A stretch of 17,580 bases of DNA from Abiotrophia sp. HMSC24B09. GTDB lineage: Bacteria; Bacillota; Bacilli; Lactobacillales; Aerococcaceae. This document shows positions 1-6,704 of this stretch, in pieces. The position numbers were made by a program, and so were the translations under genes. The stretch lies in contig NZ_KV822210.1 in the NCBI RefSeq assembly GCF_001815865.1, forward strand, positions 186,594 to 204,173. Direction: 5' to 3'. Position 1 is the stretch's first letter, and each line of letters starts with the position of its first letter. The notes under the pieces are model-generated. The model saw only the letters and a program-made list of their open reading frames with translations. It had not been told where the DNA came from and did not search any database.

Positions 1-352
1 GCTGTGTTGTTTTGAATGCTTACCAAACTGGAGATCAATCAGAAAGACCTGCATGATGGTTTTAGAGCTGTGTTGTTTTGAATGCTTACCAAACTTGAGC
101 GCTGTCCCCAAGCCCAGCAGTTGTGTTTTAGAGCTGTGTTGTTTTGAATGCTTACCAAACTGTCCTACAACGTAATCGGTGGAAGCCCGAGTTTTAGAGC
201 TGTGTTGTTTTGAATGCTTACCAAACATATTCAATCGTGCCAGTGTAGTTACCTAAGTTTTAGAGCTGTGTTGTTTTGAATGCTTACCAAACTTGATTGA
301 ACTGCTTGCTACACTATCCCAAGTTTTAGAGCTGTGTTTATAATGCCAAAAT
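1..352 (+). CRISPR. Distal end of a type II-A CRISPR array
   Basis: Four complete identical 36-bp repeats lie at 59-94, 125-160, 191-226 and 257-292. The last 28 bases of another repeat are at 1-28 and a decayed terminal repeat begins at 323. The repeat begins GTTTTAGAGCTGTGTT and ends GAATGCTTACCAAAC, which places it with the type II-A repeats of streptococci, enterococci and relatives. Five spacers of exactly 30 bp lie at 29-58, 95-124, 161-190, 227-256 and 293-322, all different. In this family crRNA precursors are transcribed in the orientation beginning GTTTTAGAGC, so the leader and cas9-cas1-cas2-csn2 should lie to the left, outside the window. The decayed right-hand repeat agrees with that polarity. 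No tracrRNA anti-repeat or cas gene is visible here. Confidence 0.97.
323..352 (+). repeat. Degenerate terminal CRISPR repeat
   Basis: The first 16 bases (323-338) match the array repeat exactly. The remainder, TATAATGCCAAAAT, can only be aligned to the repeat's 3' half with small deletions around its AATGC and CCAAA segments. Decay of the repeat farthest from the leader is common and marks the old end of the array. Confidence 0.85.
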
Positions 353-357
353 AGAAC

Positions 358-391
358 CCCCTGGATTTGCTCATAAATCCAGGGGTTTTTT
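358..391 (+). terminator. Rho-independent terminator of the CRISPR array
   Basis: A perfect 11-bp stem (arms at 358-368 and 375-385, left arm CCCCTGGATTT) encloses a 6-nt loop and is followed by six T residues. It begins a few bases after the decayed repeat, so it should end the pre-crRNA and insulate the next operon. Confidence 0.9.
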
Positions 392-435
392 CCATTCCCT
401 CTCCCCCTTCCACATTAATCCGGAAGTAAGATGAT

Positions 436-464
436 TTTATCTAGACAGCAATCCAAGGTATAAT
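436..464 (+). promoter_or_regulatory. Probable promoter of the PTS operon
   Basis: A perfect -10 box TATAAT is at 459-464. Seventeen bases upstream is a weak -35 match, TTTATC, at 436-441. The expected transcription start is near 471, which gives a 5' leader of about 37 bases before the regulator gene. Confidence 0.55.
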
Positions 465-471
465 TTAAATA

Positions 472-489
472 GATGAAAACGTTTTGATC
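472..489. promoter_or_regulatory. Putative cre operator (CcpA site), PTS operon
   Basis: Bases 474-487, TGAAAACGTTTTGA, match the cre consensus TGWAANCGNTNWCA at 13 of 14 positions. They sit in a near-perfect 18-bp palindrome (472-489) whose core AAAACGTTTT is fully symmetrical. The site falls just downstream of the predicted transcription start, a position where CcpA binding represses. This implies glucose repression of the operon. Confidence 0.65.
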
Positions 490-507
490 TAACTTTAGGA
501 GGGAGCC

Positions 508-2466
508 ATGAATAAGCGACAGATGCATTTGTTGGATTATTTACTTAAGCAGACCGACTATGTGGCTAGTACTCAGATTGCGAAACTCTATGGGGTATCA
601 GTCAAGACAATTTATCATGATTTGGCTAAGCTTAATGAGGCTTTAGCACCACATGGCTTAGCCATCGATAAATCACCTCGTAATGGTGTGAAATTAGACT
701 TAAGCCAAGCCGACGAGGCTAGGTTACGAAGTCTGATTAAGGACTGGCAGCAAGCAGACCAGTGGGAAGCTTATGGGCCTGACGATCGCGAGCGTCATTT
801 ACTTAAGGGCCTATGTTTGGACTCAGGAGGACTAGATTTAGAGGGTTTAGCAGACCAACTTTATGTGTCCTCTGCGACCCTGAACCGTGACTTGAGTCGT
901 TTAGGGCCTCGCTTTCAAGCTTGCGAGCTGACACTGGTTCGCCAAGAAGGTCGCCTGCTAGTTCAGGGACGGGAATCTGCTATCCGTCAATGTCTACGAA
1001 CTTATCTGCAGGAGTGGCTCTATCAGATGGCAGAGCCGATTCGGGACTTAGTGGTCTTTTTCCAAGCGGAAGATATTGCCCTCTGCCAGCAAGCCTTGAA
1101 TCAGTTAAGTCAGACTTATCAGCATGATTTCACCGAAGATTATTATCTGCTACTCTTGCTAGAATGTTTGATTATACGAAGACGAGGCCAGTTAGGTCAG
1201 GTCCTTCAAGTTCGAGCAAAGGAATTGGTCCGCGACCTCAGCCATCTGGAAGTTTACTTTTTCGCTGGGGAGCTCCTGGAGGCAGTGACAGGCCAAGCGC
1301 TAGTACAGCTATCAGCGATCGAAATTGAGTCTCTGGCCTATACATTATTGGCAGTGGGTTTTAAGGTCCAAAGCCCCGACTATGAAAGGGAGTTGCGCCA
1401 ACAGGTCCAGGCTCTGATTCAGCGGGTATCAGACTTTCTCAATGTAGACCTAAGCCAGGATCAGCACTTACTAGCTATGCTAACCAATCATATGTCTTCA
1501 ATGATTTTCCGCTTACGACATCATATGCATGTTACTAATCCAGCCTTAGACGAAATTAGGAAGCAATACTTAACCTTATTTAATATCGTCTGGCTGGCTT
1601 TGCGGGATTTTGCTGAACACTATGATATGGAAGTTCCGGATGAGGAGTTGGCTTTCTTAGTCATTCATTTTCAGATTGCCCTAGAGAAGGTCCAACGGCC
1701 TCTGACTATTGTGGTGGTTTGCCAACATGGTCTAGCAGCCTCTGAGCTGATTCTAGCCAAGTTACAACGGATTTTCAGTCCCTCGGATCGCCTTCTCAAT
1801 CTTAAATGGCAGGAGTTAGCTGATATGGATTGGCGTGGTGTGGATTTAGTTATTTCCTCTCTCGACTTAAAGGAAGAGCTGCCGGTACCCGTCCAGCGGG
1901 TAAGTCCGATTATGACTCAAGATGAGCTCGAGCAGATTCGCCATCACTACGACCAGTTAACCTCTGGCCATCATCAGATGGTCAAGGCGCTCAGACGCGA
2001 GCCTAGCTTCCATGTGGCCGGTTTAACGGAACTGCTTCAGACACCTGACCATGTTCTGTTGTCAGCCAACAACCAAGACCAGGCCTTAGAGCTAGTCTTG
2101 GCGCAAGCCAGCCCCCAGAATTTAGCTAATCCAGCTTTTGCCCAGTCGGTTTATGAACGAGAGCAAATGGGAGCTACTAGCGTCTACACGGGTGTGGCCT
2201 TGCCTCATAGTGATCCTAAGACCGTCACTCACTCTGAAATCGTCCTAGTCTCGCTAGCCAAGCCAGTTAGCTGGGGGCAGAACCAAGTCAAGCTCATCTT
2301 CCTAATTGCAGTAGCGGAACGAGATATGAAGCTATTTAAGGAGAGTCTGGTTGCCCTCTACGCCCTAATTGAAGACCAAGAATTAATGAACCAACTCAGT
2401 CAATGCCAGGATGGAGCCAGCCTCAAGGCTCGTCTATTAGAGGAAGTGAATATCAATGTTAGATGA
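508..2466 (+). CDS. PRD-containing transcriptional regulator with EIIB and EIIA domains
   Basis: This 652-residue protein has the layout of the LicR/MtlR class of PTS-controlled activators. An N-terminal helix-turn-helix (about 1-65) is followed by a second winged-helix region (about 85-160), PRD1 (about 185-290), PRD2 (about 300-400), a GatB-like EIIB domain with Cys405 in a CQHG motif, and a C-terminal fructose-type EIIA domain (about 505-650) with His567 in ALPHSD. PRD2 keeps candidate phosphorylated histidines His328 and His387. PRD1 appears to lack its usual pair. Proteins of this class read PTS phosphorylation state and activate the adjacent sugar operon. The start is set by AGGAGGG at 497-503. 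The 3' end overlaps the next gene by 11 bases. The activator role is inferred from domain order, since RNA-binding antiterminators of the BglG type lack DNA-binding HTH domains. Confidence 0.9.
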   Translation: MNKRQMHLLDYLLKQTDYVASTQIAKLYGVSVKTIYHDLAKLNEALAPHGLAIDKSPRNGVKLDLSQADEARLRSLIKDWQQADQWEAYGPDDRERHLLKGLCLDSGGLDLEGLADQLYVSSATLNRDLSRLGPRFQACELTLVRQEGRLLVQGRESAIRQCLRTYLQEWLYQMAEPIRDLVVFFQAEDIALCQQALNQLSQTYQHDFTEDYYLLLLLECLIIRRRGQLGQVLQVRAKELVRDLSHLEVYFFAGELLEAVTGQALVQLSAIEIESLAYTLLAVGFKVQSPDYERELRQQVQALIQRVSDFLNVDLSQDQHLLAMLTNHMSSMIFRLRHHMHVTNPALDEIRKQYLTLFNIVWLALRDFAEHYDMEVPDEELAFLVIHFQIALEKVQRPLTIVVVCQHGLAASELILAKLQRIFSPSDRLLNLKWQELADMDWRGVDLVISSLDLKEELPVPVQRVSPIMTQDELEQIRHHYDQLTSGHHQMVKALRREPSFHVAGLTELLQTPDHVLLSANNQDQALELVLAQASPQNLANPAFAQSVYEREQMGATSVYTGVALPHSDPKTVTHSEIVLVSLAKPVSWGQNQVKLIFLIAVAERDMKLFKESLVALYALIEDQELMNQLSQCQDGASLKARLLEEVNINVR

Positions 2467-2923
2467 GAATATCATGCAGTTCCAAGTCAGTGGCCTCAAG
2501 ACGAGAGAGGAGGTGTTAGCCTATCTAGGCCAAGTCATGGTGGATTGCGGTGTGGTTTATGAATCCTATCCGACAGCAGTCTTGGAACGAGAGAAGATTT
2601 TTCCAACGGGCCTCCAGTTTCAGGATTATGGGATTGCCATCCCGCATACGGATGTGGAGCACGTGAAGAAGGCTCAGTTAGCCATTATGACGCTAGACCA
2701 ACCGGTAGAATTCTACCAGATGGGAACCTCAGATGTAGTCGTACCTGTCCAGGTAGTCTTCATGCTCGCCCTTAAGGAAGCCCACCAGCAACTCACTTTA
2801 CTGCAAGATTTGGTAGCTCTACTGCAGGATAGCCAAGCTATGGCAGCTATCTGTCAATTGCCTGATCAGCCTGAGTCTCAGGAGATCCTAGGAATGATTC
2901 TTGCCCAACACGGAATTTTATAG
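2456..2923 (+). CDS. PTS EIIA component, fructose/galactitol type
   Basis: This 155-residue cytoplasmic phosphocarrier would take phosphate from HPr and pass it to the separate EIIB encoded downstream. The EIIA signature is clear: an ER-containing helix (LEREKIFPTGL, about 43-53) and the active-site histidine His64 in IAIPHTD. The chosen ATG overlaps the end of the regulator gene and has GAGGAAG at 2440-2446, 9 bases upstream. A second in-frame ATG at 2474 is less well placed. The overlap suggests translational coupling to the regulator. Length and motif fit GatA-like EIIA proteins, and the sugar cannot be told from this subunit. Confidence 0.92.
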   Translation: MLDENIMQFQVSGLKTREEVLAYLGQVMVDCGVVYESYPTAVLEREKIFPTGLQFQDYGIAIPHTDVEHVKKAQLAIMTLDQPVEFYQMGTSDVVVPVQVVFMLALKEAHQQLTLLQDLVALLQDSQAMAAICQLPDQPESQEILGMILAQHGIL

Positions 2924-2954
2924 TGTTTTATTCCAATTAAAAGGAGGAAGTAAG

Positions 2955-4277
2955 ATGTTAGACTTGTTTAAAAGCTTCGTTGATTTAGGCGCTATTGTCG
3001 TCTTGCCTATTTTGATTTTTATCTTTGGGATTGCCCTAGGGACCAAGCCTAAGAAGGCCTTGGTCTCTGGTATTATGGTCGGGATTGGTTTTGTGGGCTT
3101 GAACATGGTCGTTGACCTCTTAGGCGGGAGCTTAGGCCCTGCTGCTCAAGCCATGGTGGCACGCTTCGGCTTAAACTTGACTACAATTGATGTAGGCTGG
3201 CCAGCTGCAGCAGCTATTTCCTATGGGACCCTCTTGGGTAGTTTATCCATTCCGATTGGGATTGGGGTTAACTTGCTCTTGCTCTTCTTCGGCTTAACCA
3301 AGACTCTCATGGTGGATATGTGGAACTTCTGGCACGCAGCCTTCGTAGCTTCTTTGGTTTATGCTGTGACCCAAGATTTCTCACTTGGTCTCTATGCGAC
3401 TGTCACTTATCTGGTTATGATTTACCTTTTGGGGGATATTATTGCGCCAGCTATTAAGAAATTTTATGGTTTCCCTAATATTACCTTCCCTCACGGGACC
3501 TCAGCGCCAGGATTCTTAGTAGCCATCCCTCTTAACTGGCTTTTTGACCGCATTCCTGGTTTTAACAAGATTGAAGCCGATCCTGAAACCATCCAAAAAC
3601 GCTTTGGGATTTTTGGGGAATCAACCGTATTAGGTTTAATTATCGGGATTATCATGGGGCTCTTGGCCGGCTATGGAGTAAAAGAAGTCATGCAATTAGG
3701 CGTTAAGATGTCCGCAGTTATGGTTCTCATGCCTCGTATGGTTTCCTTGCTCATGGAAGGGTTGACGCCTATCTCTGAAGCGGCCAATGACTTTGTACAA
3801 CGTCGCTTCCCAGGCCGAGAAGTCAACATTGGGATGGACTCTGCTCTATCAGTAGGGCACCCAGCAGTCCTATCATCCTCTCTCTTGTTAGTGCCAATTA
3901 CTATTCTCTTAGCAGTTATCTTGCCAGGTAACCAAACTTTACCATTCGGTGACTTAGCAACTATTCCATTCGTTGTCTGCTTGATGGCAGCCGTCTTCCG
4001 GGGCAATATTGTCCGGACGGTTGTAGGTGGGACCATTTATATGGCGAGCATTCTCTATGTGACTTCATGGGCTGCCCCATTAGTTACTAAAGCTGCTCAA
4101 TCAGCTAACTTCGACTTAGGAGGCAACACCAGTGTAACGGCTATGGCAGAAGGTGGACTCTGGCCAACCTGGCTCTTCGTTTTCGCGGGCAATCATATGC
4201 CATGGGTCATCTTAACCCTAGTGCTTCTTGCTTCGCTAGCAGGTCTCTACTATGTCAATAAGGTACGCAAATCCTAG
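2955..4277 (+). CDS. PTS EIIC permease, galactitol family
   Basis: This 440-residue integral membrane protein forms the sugar channel of the PTS complex. It is hydrophobic throughout, with about ten or more membrane segments. Features typical of the GatC/SgcC family include NFWHAAFV, the FPHGTSAPG loop and the highly conserved NIGMDSALSVGHPAVLSSS stretch. The start is placed at the ATG at 2955 because AAGGAGG at 2941-2947 lies 7 bases upstream. An in-frame TTG at 2901 would overlap the EIIA gene and has no comparable ribosome site. The family includes transporters for galactitol, arabitol and other polyols or sugars, so the name does not establish galactitol as substrate. Confidence 0.93.
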   Translation: MLDLFKSFVDLGAIVVLPILIFIFGIALGTKPKKALVSGIMVGIGFVGLNMVVDLLGGSLGPAAQAMVARFGLNLTTIDVGWPAAAAISYGTLLGSLSIPIGIGVNLLLLFFGLTKTLMVDMWNFWHAAFVASLVYAVTQDFSLGLYATVTYLVMIYLLGDIIAPAIKKFYGFPNITFPHGTSAPGFLVAIPLNWLFDRIPGFNKIEADPETIQKRFGIFGESTVLGLIIGIIMGLLAGYGVKEVMQLGVKMSAVMVLMPRMVSLLMEGLTPISEAANDFVQRRFPGREVNIGMDSALSVGHPAVLSSSLLLVPITILLAVILPGNQTLPFGDLATIPFVVCLMAAVFRGNIVRTVVGGTIYMASILYVTSWAAPLVTKAAQSANFDLGGNTSVTAMAEGGLWPTWLFVFAGNHMPWVILTLVLLASLAGLYYVNKVRKS

Positions 4278-4292
4278 GAAGGAGTAATCACA

Positions 4293-4577
4293 ATGAAAAA
4301 ACTCTTAATTATGTGTGGCTCAGGTATTGCCACTTCTACGGTTGTTGCAGGTAAGGTCAAAGATTGGCTGAAGGCAAATGGTTATAGCGATTCTGTCCAA
4401 GTCTTCCAATCCAAGGTGGCTGAAGAGGTTAACCGAATTGATGACTATGATGTTGTGATTTCCACGACAGTGGTGCCAGATTCCATTAAGGACAAGGTGA
4501 TTATGGGCCTGCCGCTCTTAACCGGCATGGGCTTGGATGCCCTTTGGTCAGACCTCAAGTCTCAGTTGGAGGCTTAA
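4293..4577 (+). CDS. PTS EIIB component, galactitol type
   Basis: This 94-residue cytoplasmic protein carries the phosphocysteine loop at its extreme N-terminus: Cys8 in LIMCGSGIATST, the GatB-type signature. It would receive phosphate from the EIIA protein and phosphorylate sugar during passage through EIIC. It starts 15 bases after the EIIC stop, with GGAAGGAG at 4277-4284. Together with the two preceding genes it makes a complete three-protein EII complex. The order EIIA-EIIC-EIIB differs from the A-B-C order of many gat operons. Confidence 0.94.
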   Translation: MKKLLIMCGSGIATSTVVAGKVKDWLKANGYSDSVQVFQSKVAEEVNRIDDYDVVISTTVVPDSIKDKVIMGLPLLTGMGLDALWSDLKSQLEA

Positions 4578-4614
4578 TCAGGAAAGCCCCTATGGACCTT
4601 AAGGAGGGAACTCT

Positions 4615-5307
4615 ATGACGGTTGATTTCAAAAGCAAGTTCTTTATCTTTAATCCTAAATCCTATCTCTACGGGGAGCGGTTACTGGAAATGGCGCGGGT
4701 GGCAGATCAGTTGGCCTTAGATTACCCAGACGTTGCGGTGGTTTTGACCTGTCCCTATGCAGATCTCTATCGCGTAGCCTCCCAGACTCAACATGTGATT
4801 GTTTGTGCCCAGCATCTGGATGGCATTGAGCCAGGTAGAGGCATGGGAGCGGTCTTACCAGACTCGCTCTATGCAGCAGGCGCTCGTGCTAGCTTCCTCA
4901 ATCATGCGGAACATCCATTGACCTCGGCTCAGTTAGTGGCCTCGGTTAAGCGAGCCCATGACTTGGGAATGGCGACCATTGTTTGTGCGGACTCTTTAGC
5001 CGAAGCGAGAACCTTGAGTCTTTTAGAACCGACGATTATGCTTTGCGAGCCAACTGAGCTGATTGGCACTGGCCAAACCAGTGATGACGATTATATGGCG
5101 AAGACGAATCAAGCAGTGAAGGCTCTCAGTCCCCATACTTTGCTTATGCAGGGTGCGGGCATTATGACGCCTGAGGATGTCTATCGGGCGATTCGCTCCG
5201 GCGCCGATGGGACGGGATGTACCAGTGGTATTGTCAAAGCCCCTGATCCAGTCCAAATGCTTAAAGACATGGTGGCTGCAGTGGATCGAGCCATGAAGGA
5301 GGGCTAG
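4615..5307 (+). CDS. Archaeal-type triosephosphate isomerase homologue
   Basis: This 230-residue TIM-barrel protein resembles the short archaeal triosephosphate isomerases more than the usual bacterial form of about 250 residues. All catalytic elements are present: Asn13 and Lys15 (FNPKS), His97 and Glu99 (LNHAE), the general base Glu145 in CEPTELIGTG, and the phosphate loops GAGIMTPEDV (180-189) and TSGIVKAPDP. It should therefore interconvert an aldose and a ketose phosphate. AAGGAGGG at 4601-4608 fixes the start. The gene lies between PTS genes and yjbQ, so it is probably a pathway enzyme and not the glycolytic housekeeping isomerase. Tetrulose-phosphate isomerases of erythritol catabolism also belong to the TIM fold, which makes a C3-C4 sugar phosphate a reasonable guess. 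Confidence 0.88.
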   Translation: MTVDFKSKFFIFNPKSYLYGERLLEMARVADQLALDYPDVAVVLTCPYADLYRVASQTQHVIVCAQHLDGIEPGRGMGAVLPDSLYAAGARASFLNHAEHPLTSAQLVASVKRAHDLGMATIVCADSLAEARTLSLLEPTIMLCEPTELIGTGQTSDDDYMAKTNQAVKALSPHTLLMQGAGIMTPEDVYRAIRSGADGTGCTSGIVKAPDPVQMLKDMVAAVDRAMKEG

Positions 5308-5310
5308 AGG

Positions 5311-5832
5311 ATGGTAGTTTATAATCAGGAATTTAAGGTGGCTAGTCAAGCCGGACAAGTCTCCTATGTAGATATTACGGAGACGGTCAAGAATGCTGTA
5401 GCGACAAGTGGCATTCAATCTGGTATTGTCACCATTGTTACGGCCCACACGACCTGCGCCATTCTCTATGAGGAATACACACATGACGTGGACGAGCATG
5501 GCAATGAGTGGTTACATCTGGACCTCAATGATGCGCTAGGGAAGATTCTGCCTCCTCATACTAGCGCCCAAACTTATCGCTATCCAGGGCCACTACATTA
5601 TGCAGAAGTGGAATCCTGGCCGGATGTTGATGACTGGTTACCGGGCGGTGATCGAAGCCTACTATGGAATGGCGATGCCCATCTCAAAGCAACCATCATT
5701 GGCGCCAGCGAGACCTTTGCAGTCGTGGATGGTCAAGTGGCGGTTGGTCGCACAGGCTACTTCTACCTAGCAGACTTTGACCAAACTCGAGAACGAGTAC
5801 GTAAGTATCGTGTTGTTGTAATTGGAGAATAG
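5311..5832 (+). CDS. Divergent YjbQ/UPF0047 family protein
   Basis: This 173-residue protein carries the YjbQ core: TAHTTCAILYEEY with His46, a metal- or phosphate-binding region around NGDAHLKATIIGAS with His124, and the C-terminal pattern VAVGRTGYFYLADFD. Family members are usually about 130-140 residues. This one is longer, apparently through an acidic, aromatic-rich segment at about 80-118, and has GRTG where the family normally has GTWQ. Some YjbQ proteins show weak thiamine-phosphate synthase activity, but their true role is unsettled. The gene starts 3 bases after the isomerase stop, with AAGGAGGG overlapping that gene's end, so the two are probably translationally coupled. An enzymatic role in the same sugar-phosphate pathway is inference. 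Confidence 0.85.
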   Translation: MVVYNQEFKVASQAGQVSYVDITETVKNAVATSGIQSGIVTIVTAHTTCAILYEEYTHDVDEHGNEWLHLDLNDALGKILPPHTSAQTYRYPGPLHYAEVESWPDVDDWLPGGDRSLLWNGDAHLKATIIGASETFAVVDGQVAVGRTGYFYLADFDQTRERVRKYRVVVIGE

Positions 5833-5850
5833 GAAAACTATCGCATAAAA

Positions 5851-5882
5851 AAGAGGCTGGATTCGTTAACATCCAGTCTCTT
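5851..5882. terminator. Bidirectional terminator between convergent genes
   Basis: A 10-bp stem with one G-T pair (arms 5853-5862 and 5871-5880, GAGGCTGGAT / ATCCAGTCTC) is flanked by an A-run on the left and TTATTT on the right. It can end the PTS operon on + and the CpXC gene on -, with the better U-run on the - strand transcript. Confidence 0.85.
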
Positions 5883-5897
5883 ATTTGATTTCTAAAT

Positions 5898-6518
5898 TCA
5901 GTTGTGTTTAGCTGCCCACTCTTGATTGACCACAAAAACCTGTTCTTGCTTGAATTCAGGAGCTCGCTCAGCTACTTGCTGGTAGAGCGCTTCATCAAAG
6001 TCTAGTCCCAGTAGGCCAGACGGAGTGTAGAGGTAGAATAATTTGTCTCCTTCTGGGCTAAGTCCGAAGTAGAGATCAACCAGGTCATTAGGTAGGCTAT
6101 CGGCTTGTTTTAAGACCTGCTTGACGGCCTCAATGATACGGTCATCATAGCCGGCAGTGAAGATGGCTACCTTCTCCATGAAGTCCAAGGGATTGGTCAC
6201 TAGGCGGACTTGATAGTCGGCATAGTCAGGACCGTAAGAGGCGACAGTCTCGGGCAATTGCTTGAGGAGTTGAGCGGCTTCCGCCTCATTTGGCTGATAG
6301 TGGATTCTCACCTTGCGAACGCGGTCTTCGTAGAGGGTAGGGTAGAGGATGCGTTCCTGCTTTTGACACTTCTGGCAGCTAAAGGTCGCCCAATCGCCAG
6401 AGATAATGCGGTCACGCAGAGGGGGCTCCATGTCGCCAGTCACAAGCAAGAGAACTTCGAAGTCTTGGACATGCTGGCAATGAGGGCAGGGCATTTGGAC
6501 AGTATCACGAACAATCAT
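5898..6518 (-). CDS. CpXC domain protein
   Basis: This 206-residue protein has two zinc-ribbon-like pairs near the N-terminus: CPHC (11-14) and CQKC (48-51). They are joined by a region with GDWATFSC and followed by RILYPTLYEDR, the pattern of the CpXC domain family. The remaining C-terminal 130 residues are soluble, acidic and unassigned. No signal peptide or membrane segment is seen, so it is cytoplasmic. The family has no established function; metal binding by the four cysteines is likely. The start has AAGGAG on the - strand (6527-6532), 8 bases upstream. It is a single gene, convergent with the PTS operon and divergent from the fucosidase gene. Confidence 0.85.
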   Translation of the reverse strand: MIVRDTVQMPCPHCQHVQDFEVLLLVTGDMEPPLRDRIISGDWATFSCQKCQKQERILYPTLYEDRVRKVRIHYQPNEAEAAQLLKQLPETVASYGPDYADYQVRLVTNPLDFMEKVAIFTAGYDDRIIEAVKQVLKQADSLPNDLVDLYFGLSPEGDKLFYLYTPSGLLGLDFDEALYQQVAERAPEFKQEQVFVVNQEWAAKHN

Positions 6519-6555
6519 GAGGACAACTCCTTCGGATTTAGTTTAGCAATATTTC

Positions 6556-6577
6556 TTTACACCCACTAGTTTACACC
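6556..6577. repeat. Direct repeat TTTACACC x2, possible operator
   Basis: TTTACACC occurs at 6556-6563 and again at 6570-6577, separated by CACTAG, so the centre-to-centre distance is 14 bp. It overlaps the predicted -10 region of the - strand CpXC gene, where a repressor or activator could bind. No regulator is assigned. Confidence 0.35.
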
Positions 6578-6598
6578 TGAATGATGGGGCTTACAAGT
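6571..6598 (-). promoter_or_regulatory. Possible promoter of the CpXC gene
   Basis: Read on the - strand, TTGTAA (6593-6598) is followed 17 bases later by TAAACT (6570-6575 region), a 4/6 match at each box. It lies about 50 bases upstream of the start codon. The match is modest. Confidence 0.3.
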
Positions 6599-6638
6599 GT
6601 CGGATTTATTGGAATAATAGGGAAATTTAGCGAGTTTG

Positions 6639-6667
6639 TTGTAAACGCTGTCTTTTAGAGCTATAAT
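6639..6667 (+). promoter_or_regulatory. Promoter of the fucosidase gene
   Basis: TTGTAA (6639-6644) and a perfect TATAAT (6662-6667) are spaced 17 bp apart. Transcription should begin near 6674, leaving a leader of about 70 bases that contains a 13-codon reading frame. Confidence 0.75.
6640..6653. promoter_or_regulatory. Putative cre operator (CcpA site), fucosidase
   Basis: TGTAAACGCTGTCT matches the cre consensus TGWAANCGNTNWCA at 13 of 14 positions, failing only at the last base. It covers the -35 box, so CcpA binding would block RNA polymerase. Confidence 0.65.
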
Positions 6668-6704
6668 AGATGTGCAATCGAGACTATTTTTAGGAGGACA
6701 CAAA

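Noticed and set aside
339..344. TATAAT inside the decayed terminal CRISPR repeat as a promoter -10 box
   Set aside because: There is no -35 match about 17 bases upstream and a strong terminator follows within 20 bases, so a promoter here would have no gene to serve.
1..507. tracrRNA or cas gene next to the array
   Set aside because: No anti-repeat complementary to the CRISPR repeat and no cas coding frame is present; they are expected left of the window.
2901..2954. N-terminal extension of EIIC from a TTG at 2901
   Set aside because: It overlaps the EIIA gene and has no ribosome site, whereas AAGGAGG precedes the ATG at 2955 and the family begins there.
3671..4036. Long - strand frame inside the EIIC gene
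   Set aside because: It is a shadow of the well-supported EIIC frame, with no ribosome site and no recognisable protein content; the same applies to the other antisense frames inside the glycosidase genes.
6556..6577. WalR (YycF) box upstream of the CpXC gene
   Set aside because: The - strand has two TGTAAA half-sites, but they are 8 bases apart and not the 5 of the WalR consensus.
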